Source: Verrucomicrobiota bacterium
GTDB taxonomy: Bacteria > Verrucomicrobiota > Verrucomicrobiia > Opitutales > Opitutaceae
Length of the DNA: 49,794 nucleotides
NCBI GenBank assembly: GCA_026398135.1
Contig: JAPLTN010000023.1
Coordinates: 1 to 49,794 of the forward strand
Reading direction: 5' to 3'
Shown here: positions 1 to 8,131 of the stretch, piece by piece
Numbering within the stretch: position 1 is the first letter of the stretch
Layout of the letters: each line of letters begins with the position of its first letter
Translations under genes and position numbers: made by a program
The notes under the pieces: generated by a model
What the model was told of the DNA's origin: nothing
What the model saw: only the letters and a program-made list of their open reading frames with translations
Databases searched by the model: none

Positions 1-195
1 AAAGTGCGGGTGTTTTTTAGTAACTCCTTCATTCGCACTACAGTATCGGGAGGAAAATCCTTGGGTGGGCGCATAAAAAAAACTCCGGGGCTGCACCCAC
101 TAAAACCAGGTTATTATATCTTTGAAAGCGAAATGGTATGAGCTGAACTCACTATGTGGTACCCCGTGCCGGGTGGATGAACACCGACATGCGAC

Positions 196-221
196 GGCGG
201 GGTGGGCAGACCGCGCCCTAC
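196..221 (-). repeat. short palindromic intergenic repeat (GTAGGGCG type)
   Basis: Read on the minus strand this 26-base stretch starts GTAGGGCG and ends ACCCCGCC, and it matches the stretch at 49759-49784 at about 21 of 26 positions. It lies just downstream of the coiled-coil gene. The rest of positions 1-234 shows no gene that I can support. Confidence 0.45.
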
Positions 222-234
222 ATCGGGAGGCGCC

Positions 235-963
235 TTAATTGGCCGGGGCGGCGGAGGTGGTGGCGGCGGCTTCGTCGCGGAGTTTTTTAATGGCGGCTTC
301 GATCTCGGCGTTGGTCAGCTGGACGAATTGGTTGTAGTGGGGGCGGCGCTTGAAATCGGTCGCGTAGATGAAGCGGGCGCTGAGTTCGGCCTGGAGGTCG
401 GCGATGGCTTTGGCGAGGGCGGCTTCGCGGTCTTGCTGGGCTTTGAGGGCGGCGAGGCGGGCGGCTTCGCGGGCGGACGATTCCTGGGCGAGGGCTTGCC
501 GGGCTTTGAGTTTTTCCAGGGCGGCGAGGCGGGCGGTCTCGGCCTCGGCGGCGTCGGCGGCGCGTTGGGCGGCCAGGCGGGCGGCCTCGGCTTCGGCGGC
601 GGCTTGCTGGGCTTTGAGGGCGGCCTCGCGGGCGGCGGCTTCACGGGCGGCTTTTTCTTCGGCGGCGAGGCGGGCGGCGGTGGCGGCGGCTTCGGCGTCG
701 CGTTGGCGTTGGGCCTCGGCGGCGGCTTTTTCGGCGGCGAGGCGGGTCTGCTCGGCGGCGAGGCGGGCGGCTTCGGCGGCCTGGGCGGCGGCTTTTTGCT
801 CGGCGGCGAGGCGCTCGCGCTCGGCGTTGGCCCTGGCGGCTTCGCGGCCGGCGTCGAGGGCGGCGGTGTTTTCGGTGCGGCTTTGCTGGCAGGAGCGCCA
901 GCCGAAGAGAAGACCCAGGACGAGCGCGAGCAGGGCAATGACGATGAGAAGGTTACGTTTCAT
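235..963 (-). CDS. membrane-anchored Ala/Glu-rich coiled-coil protein
   Basis: A 242-residue protein of unknown function. Residues 5-22 form one hydrophobic N-terminal segment (LLIVIALLALVLGLLFGW), probably a membrane anchor or uncleaved signal. It is followed by roughly 150 residues of repeating Ala-Ala-Glu/Arg-Leu units, a very long predicted alpha-helical coiled coil, as in TolA-like or periplasmic spacer proteins. The last 50 residues are less biased and include an aromatic segment (ARFIYATDFKRRPHYNQF). The GC-rich repeats create long open frames on the other strand and frames (for example 202-975 plus), which I regard as shadows because their translations are Gly-rich low complexity. The ATG at 963 has no clear Shine-Dalgarno sequence. 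A TolA-like envelope role is only an analogy of architecture. Confidence 0.75.
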   Translation of the reverse strand: MKRNLLIVIALLALVLGLLFGWRSCQQSRTENTAALDAGREAARANAERERLAAEQKAAAQAAEAARLAAEQTRLAAEKAAAEAQRQRDAEAAATAARLAAEEKAAREAAAREAALKAQQAAAEAEAARLAAQRAADAAEAETARLAALEKLKARQALAQESSAREAARLAALKAQQDREAALAKAIADLQAELSARFIYATDFKRRPHYNQFVQLTNAEIEAAIKKLRDEAAATTSAAPAN

Positions 964-1081
964 GAAATTGGTTGATATGAGGTTGGTGCCTGCTGTCGAG
1001 CGGCGGGAAATGAAAGGCCTTTGCGAGGATAGATCAACCGGAGATGGGAAAAGTTCCCTTGCGGCGCTGGAGGATGGGTGG

Positions 1082-2674
1082 TCAGGCGGAGTCGGAGGAC
1101 TCGGGATGGGAAGGGCGGGCTTTGCGGTAGAAGACGTATTGGGCGAGGAAAGACACGCCGGAGAGGCTGGCGAGGGTGCGCACGTTGCTCATGGCCCCGA
1201 CCACGTGGGTGAGGGGTCGGGCGGCGGGTTCGCGGATGCGCAGGAGGAGCCAGGCGACGGGAATGGCGAGCAGGGGCTGGACGAGGAAGCAGGCGTGGTA
1301 AACAGGGAGCGAGGAGTAGCGGGAGAGGAAAAACTCGAGCACGGCGCCGCCGAGAATGGGGGCGATGGCGGCGAAGAAGGAGGTGATGGCGAGGTTCATG
1401 CCGAGGGCGAGGTTCCGCGCGGGCACGGGCAGGAGTTTCAGCAGGAGGGTGAACTGGCCGAGGAGGAAGCCGGCGTTGGTGGCACCGCCCCAGATCCACA
1501 TGGGGTAGAGCCAGTCGGTGGTGGCGGGGGTCATGAAGCACCAGGCGAAGTTTTGGCCCTGCCAGAGGAGGAGGGAGACGACCATGACGCTTTTGTTGCC
1601 GTAGCGATCCAGCAAGGCGCCCCAGGCGGGCATGGAGATGGCGGCACCGGTCGCGCCGCAGACGGAGAGGGTGCCGACCTGGAGGGCGGAGAGGCCGAGT
1701 TCCTCAAACATGAAGACGTGGTAGAAGGGGCCGAAGCAGTTGGCGGCGAAGGACCAGAGGGCACCGAAGGCGATGAAGTGGAGAAAGGGTTGGCAGCGAC
1801 GCAGGGTGATGAACTGGGCGGAGAGGCCGGCACCTTGGGCGGGCGGTTTGGCGCTGGCCTCGGTGGGCATGCGGAGTTGCCAGAGAATCGAGAGCAGGCG
1901 GAGGGCTACGCCCAACGCGATGACGAGTTGGAAGCCGAAACGGGAGTATTCCCAAGTGGCCAAGGCCCAGCCGGCGAGCAGGGTGAACGTAAGGGTTGAG
2001 AACTGGAGAAGCCGGTTGCGACGACCGAAGTATTTACCGCGAAGACGGCTGGGCACCCATTCCTGAATCCAGGCGTTCCAAGAGACGCCGGTGACCGAGC
2101 CGCAGAGGCTGGAGAAGAAAAACCAGGTGCCGATCCAGAGGCCGGCGGCGGCGGGGTCATGCGCGGGAAGGAAGCCGAGCATGATACAGAATAACATCCA
2201 CGAGAACGCATGGATGGAGGTGCCGACCAGGCAGATGGTTTTGGCGGGGAACCAGCGGGCGAGGACAGGAGTGATGCCCACTTGGAGGAAATTGCAGGCG
2301 AAGGGGAGCGAGCTGATCAGGCCGATGGTCTGGTTGGGCAGGTGCAGGGCTTTGGTGAAGAGCGCGGCCAGCACGACGTTTACCGGCAGGGTCATGATGA
2401 CGATGGGCATGGCGACCAGTCCCTCGGCGGTGCAGAGCCGGAAGCTTTGGGCGAGGTTGGCCTTGCGACGGGCGGTGGCGAGGTGGCGCGGCTCGTCCAG
2501 GCGGGAGATCTCGACTTCGGGGGAAGCGCCATGCGGGCCGGGGATCGTGGGCGGGGGGACGTTCAAGGCGAGGGCGGGGCGGAGCGTGCACCATTGATCA
2601 AGCGTGCAGGGTTGGGAAGCGAAAGCGTGGAGGGGGATGGGGTGGGGGCGGAATGACCAATCACGAATGACCAA
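1082..2674 (-). CDS. MFS family transporter
   Basis: A polytopic membrane protein of the major facilitator type, with about 12 hydrophobic segments from residue 86 (LVAMPIVIMTLPVNVVLAAL) to near the C-terminus. Loop motifs such as GALLDRYGNKSVMV (the family A-like loop between helices) and the two-halves layout support the family; the substrate is not evident. The longest frame begins with a TTG that lies inside a short direct repeat (GAATGACCAAT, 2651-2675 on the plus strand), so the first residues are probably not translated. No ATG occurs before residue 89, which is already inside helix 1. A TTG at 2566 would leave a 494-residue protein and is a reasonable alternative. The gene is flanked by intergenic sequence on both sides and looks monocistronic. 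Confidence 0.8.
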   Translation of the reverse strand: MVIRDWSFRPHPIPLHAFASQPCTLDQWCTLRPALALNVPPPTIPGPHGASPEVEISRLDEPRHLATARRKANLAQSFRLCTAEGLVAMPIVIMTLPVNVVLAALFTKALHLPNQTIGLISSLPFACNFLQVGITPVLARWFPAKTICLVGTSIHAFSWMLFCIMLGFLPAHDPAAAGLWIGTWFFFSSLCGSVTGVSWNAWIQEWVPSRLRGKYFGRRNRLLQFSTLTFTLLAGWALATWEYSRFGFQLVIALGVALRLLSILWQLRMPTEASAKPPAQGAGLSAQFITLRRCQPFLHFIAFGALWSFAANCFGPFYHVFMFEELGLSALQVGTLSVCGATGAAISMPAWGALLDRYGNKSVMVVSLLLWQGQNFAWCFMTPATTDWLYPMWIWGGATNAGFLLGQFTLLLKLLPVPARNLALGMNLAITSFFAAIAPILGGAVLEFFLSRYSSLPVYHACFLVQPLLAIPVAWLLLRIREPAARPLTHVVGAMSNVRTLASLSGVSFLAQYVFYRKARPSHPESSDSA

Positions 2675-2683
2675 TGCCCAATT
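2651..2683. repeat. short direct repeat GAATGACCAAT
   Basis: GAATGACCAAT occurs at 2651-2661 and again at 2665-2675, followed by GCCCAATT. On the minus strand this reads as TTGGTCATTC units, an intergenic style of repeat rather than coding sequence. It decides against the extreme 5' start of the MFS gene. Confidence 0.5.
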
Positions 2684-2922
2684 GCGGAGCGGCGGGGGGG
2701 TAGGGTAGGGGGCGGCAGGGAGGTGAAGGCGAGTTGGTCGGCTCGGTTAGGCGGCGAAGGAAAACAGGAGGGCACACCTTGTCTGCGTAGGACTAAGCCA
2801 GGGGTTTGATATAACAGTTACTAACGAAAAGCGCGCGCGGCATTTGTTCTCGCTAATAGGCAAGAGGCTTTTGGCGGCGCGGGTTGACTTGGGTGGATTG
2901 CTCAACGGGCTGTCAAAAAATC

Positions 2923-3531
2923 ATGAACGTTTGCCGATTATTGTGGGTTCCGGTGTTTTTATTGAGCGCGCTGGCGCTGCGTGCGGATTTTTCCGGGGAT
3001 TATTCGTTGGGAGCGGCTCAAACCTATAATTTTGTCACCGGGGGCTCTACCGGTATAGGTTCATGGGGCGCGGTGTTTACGACGACTGGGGGATCGGGGT
3101 CGGTCAACACGAGTTCGGCACCAGGTTCGGTGACTTTGTCGGCGACGGGGAATGGCGGGATGGGTGTGGGTTTTATGTCTACACTGGCGATGACTTACAC
3201 GTTCACGACTTCGGGTCCGGTGGCATTTAGTTATTCCGTCGGGAACGCGGGAGGTAGCTTCAACGTTCAACTGGACAGCGTCACACAAACGGCGAGCGGT
3301 TTAAATTACGCGTTCTCGGTGTCGAGTGGGCAGGTTTTATCTCTTAATCTTTCTGCGATGGGTTCGATGGGTTTTTTGGGCATGTTCCCCACGCCTGGCT
3401 TTCCCGCGACCCAGACGGTCACGCTCACGAATTTTTCGGGCCCCAGCGCGATTCCGGAGCCTTCCAGCGTGGCGTTTTTGGCCGGGCTGGGCGCGTTGGG
3501 CTTAGGGCTCACGCGTCGGCGCCGGGTTTAA
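2923..3531 (+). CDS. PEP-CTERM sorting-domain protein
   Basis: A 202-residue exported protein. The start at 2923 gives a clean signal peptide (hydrophobic residues near 5-19, ending at Ala-Leu-Arg-Ala-Asp). The body is rich in Gly, Ser and Thr with predicted beta structure. The C-terminus is a classic PEP-CTERM tail: the motif IPEPSS, a hydrophobic stretch (VAFLAGLGALGLGL) and an Arg-rich end (TRRRRV). Such tails are recognised by exosortase and linked to extracellular matrix or envelope display; no exosortase gene is in this window. The function of the body is unknown. It is alone on the plus strand, convergent with hisF, and a hairpin at 3540-3560 separates the two. An upstream start at 2884 would add 13 residues before the signal peptide and is less likely. 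Confidence 0.85.
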   Translation: MNVCRLLWVPVFLLSALALRADFSGDYSLGAAQTYNFVTGGSTGIGSWGAVFTTTGGSGSVNTSSAPGSVTLSATGNGGMGVGFMSTLAMTYTFTTSGPVAFSYSVGNAGGSFNVQLDSVTQTASGLNYAFSVSSGQVLSLNLSAMGSMGFLGMFPTPGFPATQTVTLTNFSGPSAIPEPSSVAFLAGLGALGLGLTRRRRV

Positions 3532-3539
3532 CTGGAGGC

Positions 3540-3560
3540 GGTCGTCGGTAAGCGACGACC
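3540..3560. repeat. hairpin between convergent genes
   Basis: GGTCGTCG and CGACGACC form an 8-bp stem around a 5-base loop, followed by CCTACG. There is no T-run, so it is not a standard intrinsic terminator. It resembles the GTAGGG-type short repeats found elsewhere in the window. Confidence 0.45.
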
Positions 3561-3581
3561 CTACGCAAGCAGGCGCTCCGC

Positions 3582-4343
3582 TTAGCGGCGGACGGGCAGG
3601 CCCTCGGCGGCGAGGTGGTCTTTGACCTGGGGCACGGTGAGGGTGCCGAAGTGGAAGAGGCTGGCGGCAAGTACGGCGCTGGCGCGGCCTTCGCGAATGA
3701 CGTCAGCGAAGTGCTCCAGCTTACCCGCTCCGCCGCTGGCGATGACGGGCACACCGACCGCATCGCTGACGGCGCGGGTGAGGGGACAGTCGAAGCCGGT
3801 GAGCGTGCCGTCGGCATCCATGCTGGTAAGGAGGATTTCGCCTGCGCCGAGGCGGACGGCTTCCTCGGCCCAGGCGACAACGTCTAGCTCGGTGCGGTTG
3901 CGGCCGCCGTGGGTGTAAACACGCCAGGAGCGGCCGTCGGGTTCGCGTTTGGCGTCGATGGCGAGTACGATGCACTGGGCACCGAAGCGGTCCGAAGCGG
4001 AGCGGATGAGGCCGGGGTCCTTGATGGCGGCGGTGTTGAGCGAGACTTTATCGGCACCGCTTTTGAGCATGGCCTCGATGTCGGCCACGGAGCGCAGGCC
4101 GCCGCCGACGGTGAGGGGCATGAAACATTGCTCGGCGGTGCGGGCGACCACGTCGTGCATGATGCCGCGTCCGTCGGAGGAGGCGGTGATGTCGAGGAAA
4201 ACGAGTTCGTCGGCACCTTGGGCGTCGTAGGCCTTGGCGGATTCAACGGGGTCGCCGGCGTCGCGCAGTTCGAGGAACTTGATGCCTTTGACCACGCGGC
4301 CGGCGTGGACGTCGAGGCAGGGAATGACGCGGCGGGAGAGCAT
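3582..4343 (-). CDS. hisF: imidazole glycerol phosphate synthase subunit HisF
   Basis: The cyclase subunit of imidazole glycerol phosphate synthase, which uses ammonia from HisH to convert PRFAR into IGP and AICAR in histidine biosynthesis. The 253-residue length is typical. The (beta/alpha)8 barrel carries both catalytic aspartates: Asp11 in [12 protein letters not shown] and Asp130 in AIDAKRE. The phosphate-binding segments TVGGGLRSV and IASGGAG are present. The ATG at 4343 aligns with the family start. The gene is not in a his operon here: no hisH or hisA is adjacent, and hisG lies about 42 kb away, which fits the scattered his genes of many non-proteobacterial genomes. Confidence 0.96.
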   Translation of the reverse strand: MLSRRVIPCLDVHAGRVVKGIKFLELRDAGDPVESAKAYDAQGADELVFLDITASSDGRGIMHDVVARTAEQCFMPLTVGGGLRSVADIEAMLKSGADKVSLNTAAIKDPGLIRSASDRFGAQCIVLAIDAKREPDGRSWRVYTHGGRNRTELDVVAWAEEAVRLGAGEILLTSMDADGTLTGFDCPLTRAVSDAVGVPVIASGGAGKLEHFADVIREGRASAVLAASLFHFGTLTVPQVKDHLAAEGLPVRR

Positions 4344-4370
4344 GAATAAAGTAGTCGGAAGTGAGTAGTG

Positions 4371-4429
4371 AGTAGCGAGTAGCTCGGAAGCCTGAAATGC
4401 TCGCTACACGCTGCCCGCTACTCGCTACT
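4371..4429. repeat. inverted repeat between hisF and the 585-residue gene
   Basis: AGTAGCGAGTAGC at 4371-4383 is perfectly complementary to GCTACTCGCTACT at 4417-4429, a 13-bp stem with a 33-base loop. Tandem AGTAG/AGTGAG units precede it at 4351-4370. On the minus strand no T-run follows, so it is better described as a palindromic repeat than a terminator. Confidence 0.6.
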
Positions 4430-4437
4430 TTTGGGCC

Positions 4438-6195
4438 TCAGCCGTCCAGTTGGACGACGTCGGGCTCGAAGTTGACCACGAAGCGGTAAACCTGGCCGGG
4501 GCGCATGTTGAGGGGGTGGTCGCGCATGAGGGTCTGGATGTAGTGGATTTTACCGAAGTTGGTGCGGTAGGCGGGGTCTTCGGTAACGACTTCTGTTTCC
4601 TGCCAGACGCCTTGGAAATCGTCTTTCTGGACGGTGCAGCGGTGGCCGTGTTCGCCGAGGGCGGGCATGCCGGCCACGCGGTAGCGGGAGTGGGGGGCGG
4701 CGATGGCGATCTGGTAGCGGAACTTGTCCAGGGTGACGGGTTGTTTGACGGTGAAGGTGTATTCGACCGAGATTTGAGGGCCGGTGAAGGTCCACTGGAC
4801 TTTCACGGAGCCCACGCCTTTTTGCAGTTCTTCCTTGGTGTTGATCAGCTCGGGCTGTTCGTAGCGGAAGAAGAAGCTGTTGCGCAGGCCCAGGCCGGTG
4901 ACGGCGTTGCGGCCGTAAAAGGCCGGGACGAGCACCTGGCCGCCGATGGTGAGTTCGGGGGTGAGGATGGGGGCGTAGATGTTGTTGGGCCAATCGAAGA
5001 CGCCAGGGGAGTGGGGGAAGGGCAGGGAGTCGGCGGTGAGGTTGGCTCCGGTGCCGACGAGGGGGATCTGGGCGTGGAGACCGGTCTCGGCGTTCTTGTA
5101 AACGAAGAGGCCCTGTTCCTTGCGGGAGTTTTTGTCGAAAATGATGAAGCGACCGGTGGTGCGGGGGGCTTCGGGTTTGCCGGTGAGGGTCATGCCGACG
5201 GCCTTGGCGAGGCGGGACCACTGGCAGAGGTAGCGCGCGGCGTCGAAGTTCGCCATGCGGGTGGTGTGGTGGGAGTAGGCGGTGCGCTCGGGGTCGCGGA
5301 GGTCGAGGAAGCCGTGCTCCTGGTCCAGATAGGTTTGGTAGAAGAAAACGAAGAGACGCCGGAGGAGGTCGAAGTATTTGGGCTTGTCGGCATCGGAGAT
5401 CCAGCCGTCGCGCAGGCCCTGGAGCACGAGGCTGATGCAGTGCATCTGGCCGTAAACTCCGGCGGCGCGGCCGAAGGCCCAGCCGAGGCCGTCGGCGCGG
5501 ACGAGGTCGGGCATCATCTTGATGTATTTCTCGGCGTAGGTGCGGAGGGTGGGGAGCTTGCGGTCGCGCACGCCGGAGTTGGCGTGGAGCTGGAGGGCGG
5601 AGCGGATGAACGAGAAGCTCATCACGCCGTAGAGGTTGAAGTTGCCGCCGAGGCCGGTGGTGGCGTCGTCGAAGAAGCCGGTGGAGCTGGTGGCGTTGAT
5701 GCGCTCGACGAGGCGCTCGATGAGGCGGGAGGTTTCGTCCTTCTTGGAGAGGCCGAGGGAGAAGCGCGCGACGGCTTTGGCGATGTTGAAGGCCTGCCAG
5801 TGGTTGTCGTAGTCGGAGCGGTGGAGGAGGGCCTTGTCGATGCGTTCTCGGGTCTCGTCCACGAGGCGTTCCCAGACGGGGTTGCGCTCTTTGGAGGGAC
5901 CGAAGCAGAGGAGGCCGAGGGAGGCGTAGGCGAGGCCGTTTTCCGCCGGGGGCTCGGTGAACATCTGGGCGGTGATGCAGCGGGCGGCGAGGTCGATCAG
6001 ATCGTAGCCTTTGAGGGTGGTCTCGCCGGTGGCGCGGTAGTATTCGCCGAGGGCGAGGGCGACGTGGCCGGGTTCGTCGGGGCGGGGTTCCTCGCCGGGA
6101 GCGGGGAGGATGGAGCCATCGGGTTGGATGGCGTCCAGGTTGTGGCCCAACATTGAACGGGCCATATCGAGACACTGCTCGGAGAAGCTATGCAT
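4438..6195 (-). CDS. uncharacterised protein, possible (alpha/alpha)n-barrel enzyme
   Basis: A 585-residue protein I do not recognise. The N-terminal two thirds look all-helical with conserved-looking aromatic and acidic segments (GHVALALGEYYRATGE, HWQAFNIAKAVARF, YSHHTTRMANFDAARYLCQW). The last 200 residues look beta-rich (VKVQWTFTGPQISVEYTFTVKQPVTL). An alpha/alpha-toroid plus beta-sandwich layout occurs in polysaccharide lyases and some glycoside hydrolases, but I see no catalytic signature, so that is only structural analogy. No signal peptide is visible, which argues for a cytoplasmic protein. I chose the ATG at 6195; the longer frame starts at a TTG (6237) and adds 14 residues of unconvincing sequence. 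It lies between rho and hisF on the same strand, with about 140 bases to the rho terminator. Confidence 0.7.
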   Translation of the reverse strand: MHSFSEQCLDMARSMLGHNLDAIQPDGSILPAPGEEPRPDEPGHVALALGEYYRATGETTLKGYDLIDLAARCITAQMFTEPPAENGLAYASLGLLCFGPSKERNPVWERLVDETRERIDKALLHRSDYDNHWQAFNIAKAVARFSLGLSKKDETSRLIERLVERINATSSTGFFDDATTGLGGNFNLYGVMSFSFIRSALQLHANSGVRDRKLPTLRTYAEKYIKMMPDLVRADGLGWAFGRAAGVYGQMHCISLVLQGLRDGWISDADKPKYFDLLRRLFVFFYQTYLDQEHGFLDLRDPERTAYSHHTTRMANFDAARYLCQWSRLAKAVGMTLTGKPEAPRTTGRFIIFDKNSRKEQGLFVYKNAETGLHAQIPLVGTGANLTADSLPFPHSPGVFDWPNNIYAPILTPELTIGGQVLVPAFYGRNAVTGLGLRNSFFFRYEQPELINTKEELQKGVGSVKVQWTFTGPQISVEYTFTVKQPVTLDKFRYQIAIAAPHSRYRVAGMPALGEHGHRCTVQKDDFQGVWQETEVVTEDPAYRTNFGKIHYIQTLMRDHPLNMRPGQVYRFVVNFEPDVVQLDG

Positions 6196-6338
6196 GCTTG
6201 TAATTTGCGGAGGAGAACGGAGCGAAGATGCCGGCAAGCCGAGGTGGCTGCGGCGCGAGTAAAGGGAAACAGTGGGCGGCGAAGGAGCGGAGCCGCAAGA
6301 GTGGATTTTTTAGTTCACACGAAATCCATAAACGCAAA

Positions 6339-6368
6339 CGTCCGGCCCTTGGGCCAAGGGGCCGGACG
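6339..6368 (-). terminator. intrinsic terminator after rho
   Basis: CGTCCGGCCC and GGGCCGGACG form a 10-bp GC-rich stem with a largely self-complementary interior. On the minus strand it is followed by TTTGCGTTT, a weak T-run. It sits about 35 bases past the rho stop codon. Confidence 0.65.
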
Positions 6369-6402
6369 CGAGGAGCCTGCTTTTGCGGATGATGGCGTGT
6401 GC

Positions 6403-7959
6403 TTAGCGGCTGACGAGTTTGATGAACTCGTCGTTGTTGCGGGTTTTGGCCAGACGGGAGATGGCGGTTTCGCAGGCTTCCTCGATTTTGGCCTGAACGA
6501 GGGCGCGCCGGAAGAAGTGGATCGTTTCGAGACGCTTGGGCTCGATGAGGAGTTCTTCTTTGCGGGTGCCGGAGGCCTGGATGTTGATGGCGGGCCAGAG
6601 GCGGAGTTCCGCGCACTTGCGGTCGAGGATGAGGTCGCTGTTGCCGGTGCCCTTGAATTCTTGGAAGATAACATCATCCATGCGTGACCCGGTCTCAACG
6701 AGGATGGAGGCGATGATGGTGAGCGAGCCGGCCTCTTCGGTGCGGCGGGCGCTGGCGAAGAGTTGGCGGGGTTTCTCCAAGGCGCGGACATCGAGACCGC
6801 CGGAGCCGGTGCGGCCGGAGTTTTTCGCGGTGTTGTGGGCTCGGGAGAGACGGGTGAGCGAGTCGATGAAGAGCACGACGTCGCGGCCGACCTCGACGAG
6901 GCGGCGGGCGCGCTCGATGGCGAGATCGGCGACGCGGATGTGGTTTTCCACCGGGTCGTCGTTCGAGGATGCCCAGACCTCGGCGCCGACGCTGCGGCGG
7001 AAGTCGGTGACCTCTTCGGGGCGTTCGTCCACGAGAAGGATCATGACGTGGCATTCGGGATGGTTTTCGATCACGCCGAGGGCCATGTCGCGCAGGATGG
7101 TGGTCTTGCCGGTACGGGGCGGGGCGACGATGAGGCCGCGGGTGCCCTTGCCGACGGGGCAAAACAGATCGACGGCGCGGGTGGTCATGCGCCCGTCCTT
7201 GGTCTCCAGCTTGAGTTGTTGCTCGGGGGAGATGGTGGTGAGCTGGGTAAAGTCGAATTTGCGGATGCGGTCTTCGACGTCGATGCCATCCACGGATTGG
7301 ATGAACTTCATCTTGGGGTTGGGGTAACGGCCTTCGGCGGGCCAGGCGATGCCCTTGATCATGCTGCCTTGTTTGAGGCGGAAGCGCCGGATCATTTCCT
7401 TGGGGATAAAGGTGTCGGACGGGCGGCGGCGTCCGTTTTTGGTGGGGTCGAGGAGGGCTCCGTTGCCACCGCCGCGCTGGGTGTCGATGTCGAGGATGCC
7501 TTCGACGGTGACGAGGTTTTCCTGGTAAAGAGCCGGGGTGGGCGCGGGAGGAACGACCACGGGAGCGGCCACCACCGCTACAGGTGGGGCGGGGGTGACG
7601 GCGACAGGCGGGAGCGGGGTGGGTGCGGGTGGGATAGCGACGGCAACCGGTGGCTCCGGATAAACCGGGGCGGCGATCACGGGGCGCGGGGCGGCGGGTT
7701 TGGCCGTGACAATCGGCGCGGCGACGGGCGTGGGCGGGGTGATCGTGACGACCGCGGCTGGGCTGCGTAAAACAGCAGGGCGGGGTAAGGTCGGCGCTGC
7801 GATTGGGGCGGGGGCTGCGACGGGAGCGGGTTCCGGTGCGGTCACAGATTGGAGCGCGAGCTCAGGAACGGCGTGGCTGGCTTCGAGTGCGGCGGCGGCA
7901 GCGGCGGCGGCGGCTTTTTTGGAAGGAGCGCGGCGGGTGGTGGGTTTCTTGACGGGCAT
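6403..7959 (-). CDS. rho: transcription termination factor Rho with Ala/Pro-rich N-terminus
   Basis: Hexameric RNA-dependent ATPase/translocase that terminates transcription. The 518-residue protein has a disordered N-terminal region (1-145) that starts Lys/Ala-rich and becomes almost pure Ala/Pro/Val. An OB-like RNA-binding region (about 146-230) and the RecA-like motor follow. Walker A is APPRTGKTT at 279-287; the catalytic-glutamate/Walker B region is LLVDERPEEV (308-317) and VVLFIDSLTRLSRAHN (361-376); the R-loop is FKGTGNSDLILDR. The classical OB motif GFGFLR is not seen; the equivalent place reads GILDIDTQRGGGNGALLDP. The usual N-terminal helical Rho domain is also not apparent, the Ala/Pro region occupying its position. 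The gene is divergent from acs. Identity is certain from the motor domain; the meaning of the N-terminus is unknown. Confidence 0.95.
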   Translation of the reverse strand: MPVKKPTTRRAPSKKAAAAAAAAALEASHAVPELALQSVTAPEPAPVAAPAPIAAPTLPRPAVLRSPAAVVTITPPTPVAAPIVTAKPAAPRPVIAAPVYPEPPVAVAIPPAPTPLPPVAVTPAPPVAVVAAPVVVPPAPTPALYQENLVTVEGILDIDTQRGGGNGALLDPTKNGRRRPSDTFIPKEMIRRFRLKQGSMIKGIAWPAEGRYPNPKMKFIQSVDGIDVEDRIRKFDFTQLTTISPEQQLKLETKDGRMTTRAVDLFCPVGKGTRGLIVAPPRTGKTTILRDMALGVIENHPECHVMILLVDERPEEVTDFRRSVGAEVWASSNDDPVENHIRVADLAIERARRLVEVGRDVVLFIDSLTRLSRAHNTAKNSGRTGSGGLDVRALEKPRQLFASARRTEEAGSLTIIASILVETGSRMDDVIFQEFKGTGNSDLILDRKCAELRLWPAINIQASGTRKEELLIEPKRLETIHFFRRALVQAKIEEACETAISRLAKTRNNDEFIKLVSR

Positions 7960-8026
7960 GGAGAGTGAGGAAATCGGCGTATAAACAAGACCGAGTTGCG
8001 GAGCTGCAGGTTGTTAACCCGCAGAC

Positions 8027-8055
8027 TTGACGCTGCTTAATGTGGCAGGAATAAG
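8027..8055 (+). promoter_or_regulatory. candidate sigma-70 promoter of acs
   Basis: TTGACG (8027-8032), a 17-base spacer and AATAAG (8050-8055) make a plausible -35/-10 pair. Transcription would start near 8062, about 70 bases before the acs start codon. This is a visual match only. Confidence 0.4.
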
Positions 8056-8060
8056 AACTG

Positions 8061-8101
8061 CGTGCTAATCAATAAGGCCTATAAGATATAGGTTTAGCAC
8101 G
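8061..8101 (+). promoter_or_regulatory. nested palindrome in the acs leader
   Basis: CGTGCTAA (8061-8068) pairs with TTAGCACG (8094-8101), and inside it CCTATA (8078-8083) pairs with TATAGG (8087-8092). It lies at the predicted transcript start, so it could be an operator or a leader hairpin. Its AT-rich loop differs from the GC-rich surroundings. Confidence 0.5.
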
Positions 8102-8131
8102 TAATCCCCAACTCAAAACCACCTCCCCATC

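Noticed and set aside
202-1999. Long plus-strand frames opposite the coiled-coil and MFS genes (257 and 543 codons)
   Set aside because: Their translations are Gly/Ala/Arg low complexity, produced by GC-rich codons of the real minus-strand genes.
4450-6156. 568-codon plus-strand frame opposite the 585-residue gene
   Set aside because: It is a Gly/Val/Glu-rich mirror of the minus-strand gene with no domain likeness.
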